From Aquificaceae bacterium (GTDB taxonomy: Bacteria > Aquificota > Aquificia > Aquificales > Aquificaceae): 5,236 nt of DNA. The notes under the pieces are model-generated. The model saw nothing but the letters and a program-made list of their open reading frames with translations. It was not told the origin of the DNA and ran no database searches. Position 1 is the first letter of the stretch, and each line of letters begins with the position of its first letter. The translations under genes were made by a program, and so were the position numbers. The stretch is from NCBI GenBank assembly GCA_015487365.1, contig WFPT01000156.1, positions 1-5,236 on the forward strand, read 5' to 3'. Below, in pieces: positions 4,292-5,236 of the stretch.

Positions 4292-5236
4292 ATGGAGGTA
4301 ATTGAAAAGCCCATAGAGGAGGAGTTAAAGCAGTCCTACATAGACTACGCTATGTCCGTTATAGTGGGTAGGGCCATTCCCGACGTAAGGGACGGCCTAA
4401 AACCCGTCCAAAGGAGGATACTTTATACCATGTACGAGATGGGCCTTACTCCCGAAAAGCCCTTTAAAAAATGCGCAAGGATTGTAGGGGAAACCCTCGG
4501 TAAATACCACCCTCACGGGGACCAAGCGGTCTACGATGCCTTAGTAAGGATGGCTCAGGACTTTGTTATGAGGTATCCCTTAATAATTGGACAGGGGAAC
4601 TTTGGCTCCATAGACGGTGACCCTCCCGCACAACTAAGGTATACGGAGGCAAAGCTTTCCAAGGTAGCCCTTGAAATGTTAAGGGACGTGGATAAGGAGA
4701 CGGTAGAGTTTGTCCCCAACTTTGACAACACCCTAAAGGAGCCCTCCGTCCTACCCACCCTCTTTCCAAACCTCCTCTGTAACGGTATTTCGGGAATTGC
4801 GGTTGGCCTCGCAACCTCCATCCCCCCCCACAACTTAAAGGAGGTGGGGGAGCTTTTAATAAAGCTCGTAGATAATCCTGAAATGGACACGGAGGAAATA
4901 CTGAAAGTGGTAAAGGGACCGGACTTTCCAACGGGTGGAGTTATTGAAAACTTTAAAGATTTAAAAGAGGTTTATAGTAAGGGAAGGGGTAGTATAACCG
5001 TAAGGGCAAGGTATCACCTTGAAAGGGTTGAAGGGGGGAGGAAGAGGATGGTGATTACGGAGCTACCCTATCAGGTGAATAAGTCCGAGCTCATAAAGAG
5101 GATTGCAAGTTTAGTAAAGGAGGGGAAGTTAAAGGGTATTTCCGATTTGAGGGATGAAAGCGACAAGGAGGGTATAAGGATAGTAATAGAGTTTAAGAGG
5201 GATGTAAAGGAAGAGGAGGTGGTAAAGAAGCTTTTA
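4292..5236 (+). CDS. gyrA: DNA gyrase / type IIA topoisomerase subunit A, 3'-truncated
   Basis: DNA-cleaving subunit of the A2B2 type IIA topoisomerase, which passes duplex DNA through a double-strand break. The first 315 codons are present and the frame runs off the window. The start is set by the usual spacing to [25 protein letters not shown]; only a few residues precede it. The winged-helix region shows [11 protein letters not shown] (34-44), [12 protein letters not shown] (71-82) and [11 protein letters not shown] (100-110). The active-site pair is R116-Y117 in LRYTE, equivalent to Tyr122 of E. coli GyrA. The tower region ([15 protein letters not shown], then [17 protein letters not shown]) follows. 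Position 78, equivalent to E. coli Ser83, is Gln, while the acidic partner (D82) is kept. The C-terminal domain and any GyrA box lie outside the window, so gyrase and topoisomerase IV activity cannot be separated. No upstream Shine-Dalgarno site is present. Confidence 0.96.
   Translation, partial: MEVIEKPIEEELKQSYIDYAMSVIVGRAIPDVRDGLKPVQRRILYTMYEMGLTPEKPFKKCARIVGETLGKYHPHGDQAVYDALVRMAQDFVMRYPLIIGQGNFGSIDGDPPAQLRYTEAKLSKVALEMLRDVDKETVEFVPNFDNTLKEPSVLPTLFPNLLCNGISGIAVGLATSIPPHNLKEVGELLIKLVDNPEMDTEEILKVVKGPDFPTGGVIENFKDLKEVYSKGRGSITVRARYHLERVEGGRKRMVITELPYQVNKSELIKRIASLVKEGKLKGISDLRDESDKEGIRIVIEFKRDVKEEEVVKKLL

Noticed and set aside
4255..4314. Upstream ATG (4312-4314) as start of the lipoprotein
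   Set aside because: It would place 20 polar residues before an otherwise perfect lipoprotein signal and overlap the gyrA coding start by 23 nt.
4555..4931. Two minus-strand frames within gyrA
   Set aside because: The plus strand encodes the GyrA active site and tower region without interruption; the Pro/Ser/Leu-rich antisense products look like shadows.

Overview
The window most likely comes from a thermophilic member of the Aquificota (a Hydrogenobacter/Thermocrinis/Aquifex-type bacterium). Reasons: coding strands are loaded with purines, AGG/AGA arginine and ATA isoleucine codons dominate, Lys and Glu are abundant, and genes are packed with overlaps and almost no spacer. The genus is an inference from codon style and protein flavour, not a database match.

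Layout. Positions 2-2665 (+) carry all but the N-terminal part of valyl-tRNA synthetase (valS). It holds two large in-frame insertions not expected in an ordinary bacterial ValRS: about 125 residues just before the WCISRQ catalytic segment, and about 86 residues between the two Cys-x2-Cys halves of a zinc-ribbon-like knuckle. An 11-nt overlap and a very good Shine-Dalgarno site lead into a 67-codon gene (2655-2858, +) for a small beta-rich protein. Its last 30 nt overlap the end of a convergent gene, hpt (2829-3347, -; hypoxanthine phosphoribosyltransferase). hpt overlaps rplI (3337-3789, -; ribosomal protein L9) by 11 nt. Nine bases upstream of rplI ends a gene for a cysteine-rich lipoprotein (3799-4254, -). 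A 37-nt divergent gap separates it from gyrA (4292 to the window end, +), the A subunit of a type IIA DNA topoisomerase, cut off by the window.

How the parts work together. The genes are housekeeping: tRNA charging and proofreading, ribosome assembly, purine salvage and DNA topology, plus one envelope lipoprotein and one unassigned small protein. No mobile element, CRISPR array, RNA gene or clear hairpin terminator was seen, and no stretch over 300 nt lacks a gene.

The points most worth a second look are the two ValRS insertions and the start regions of rplI and gyrA. Both of those genes lack an upstream ribosome-binding site, have a -10-like hexamer exactly 8 nt before the ATG, and share the same 12 bases TATGGAGGTAAT around the start codon. 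This suggests leaderless mRNAs. No complete new multi-gene system is evident.
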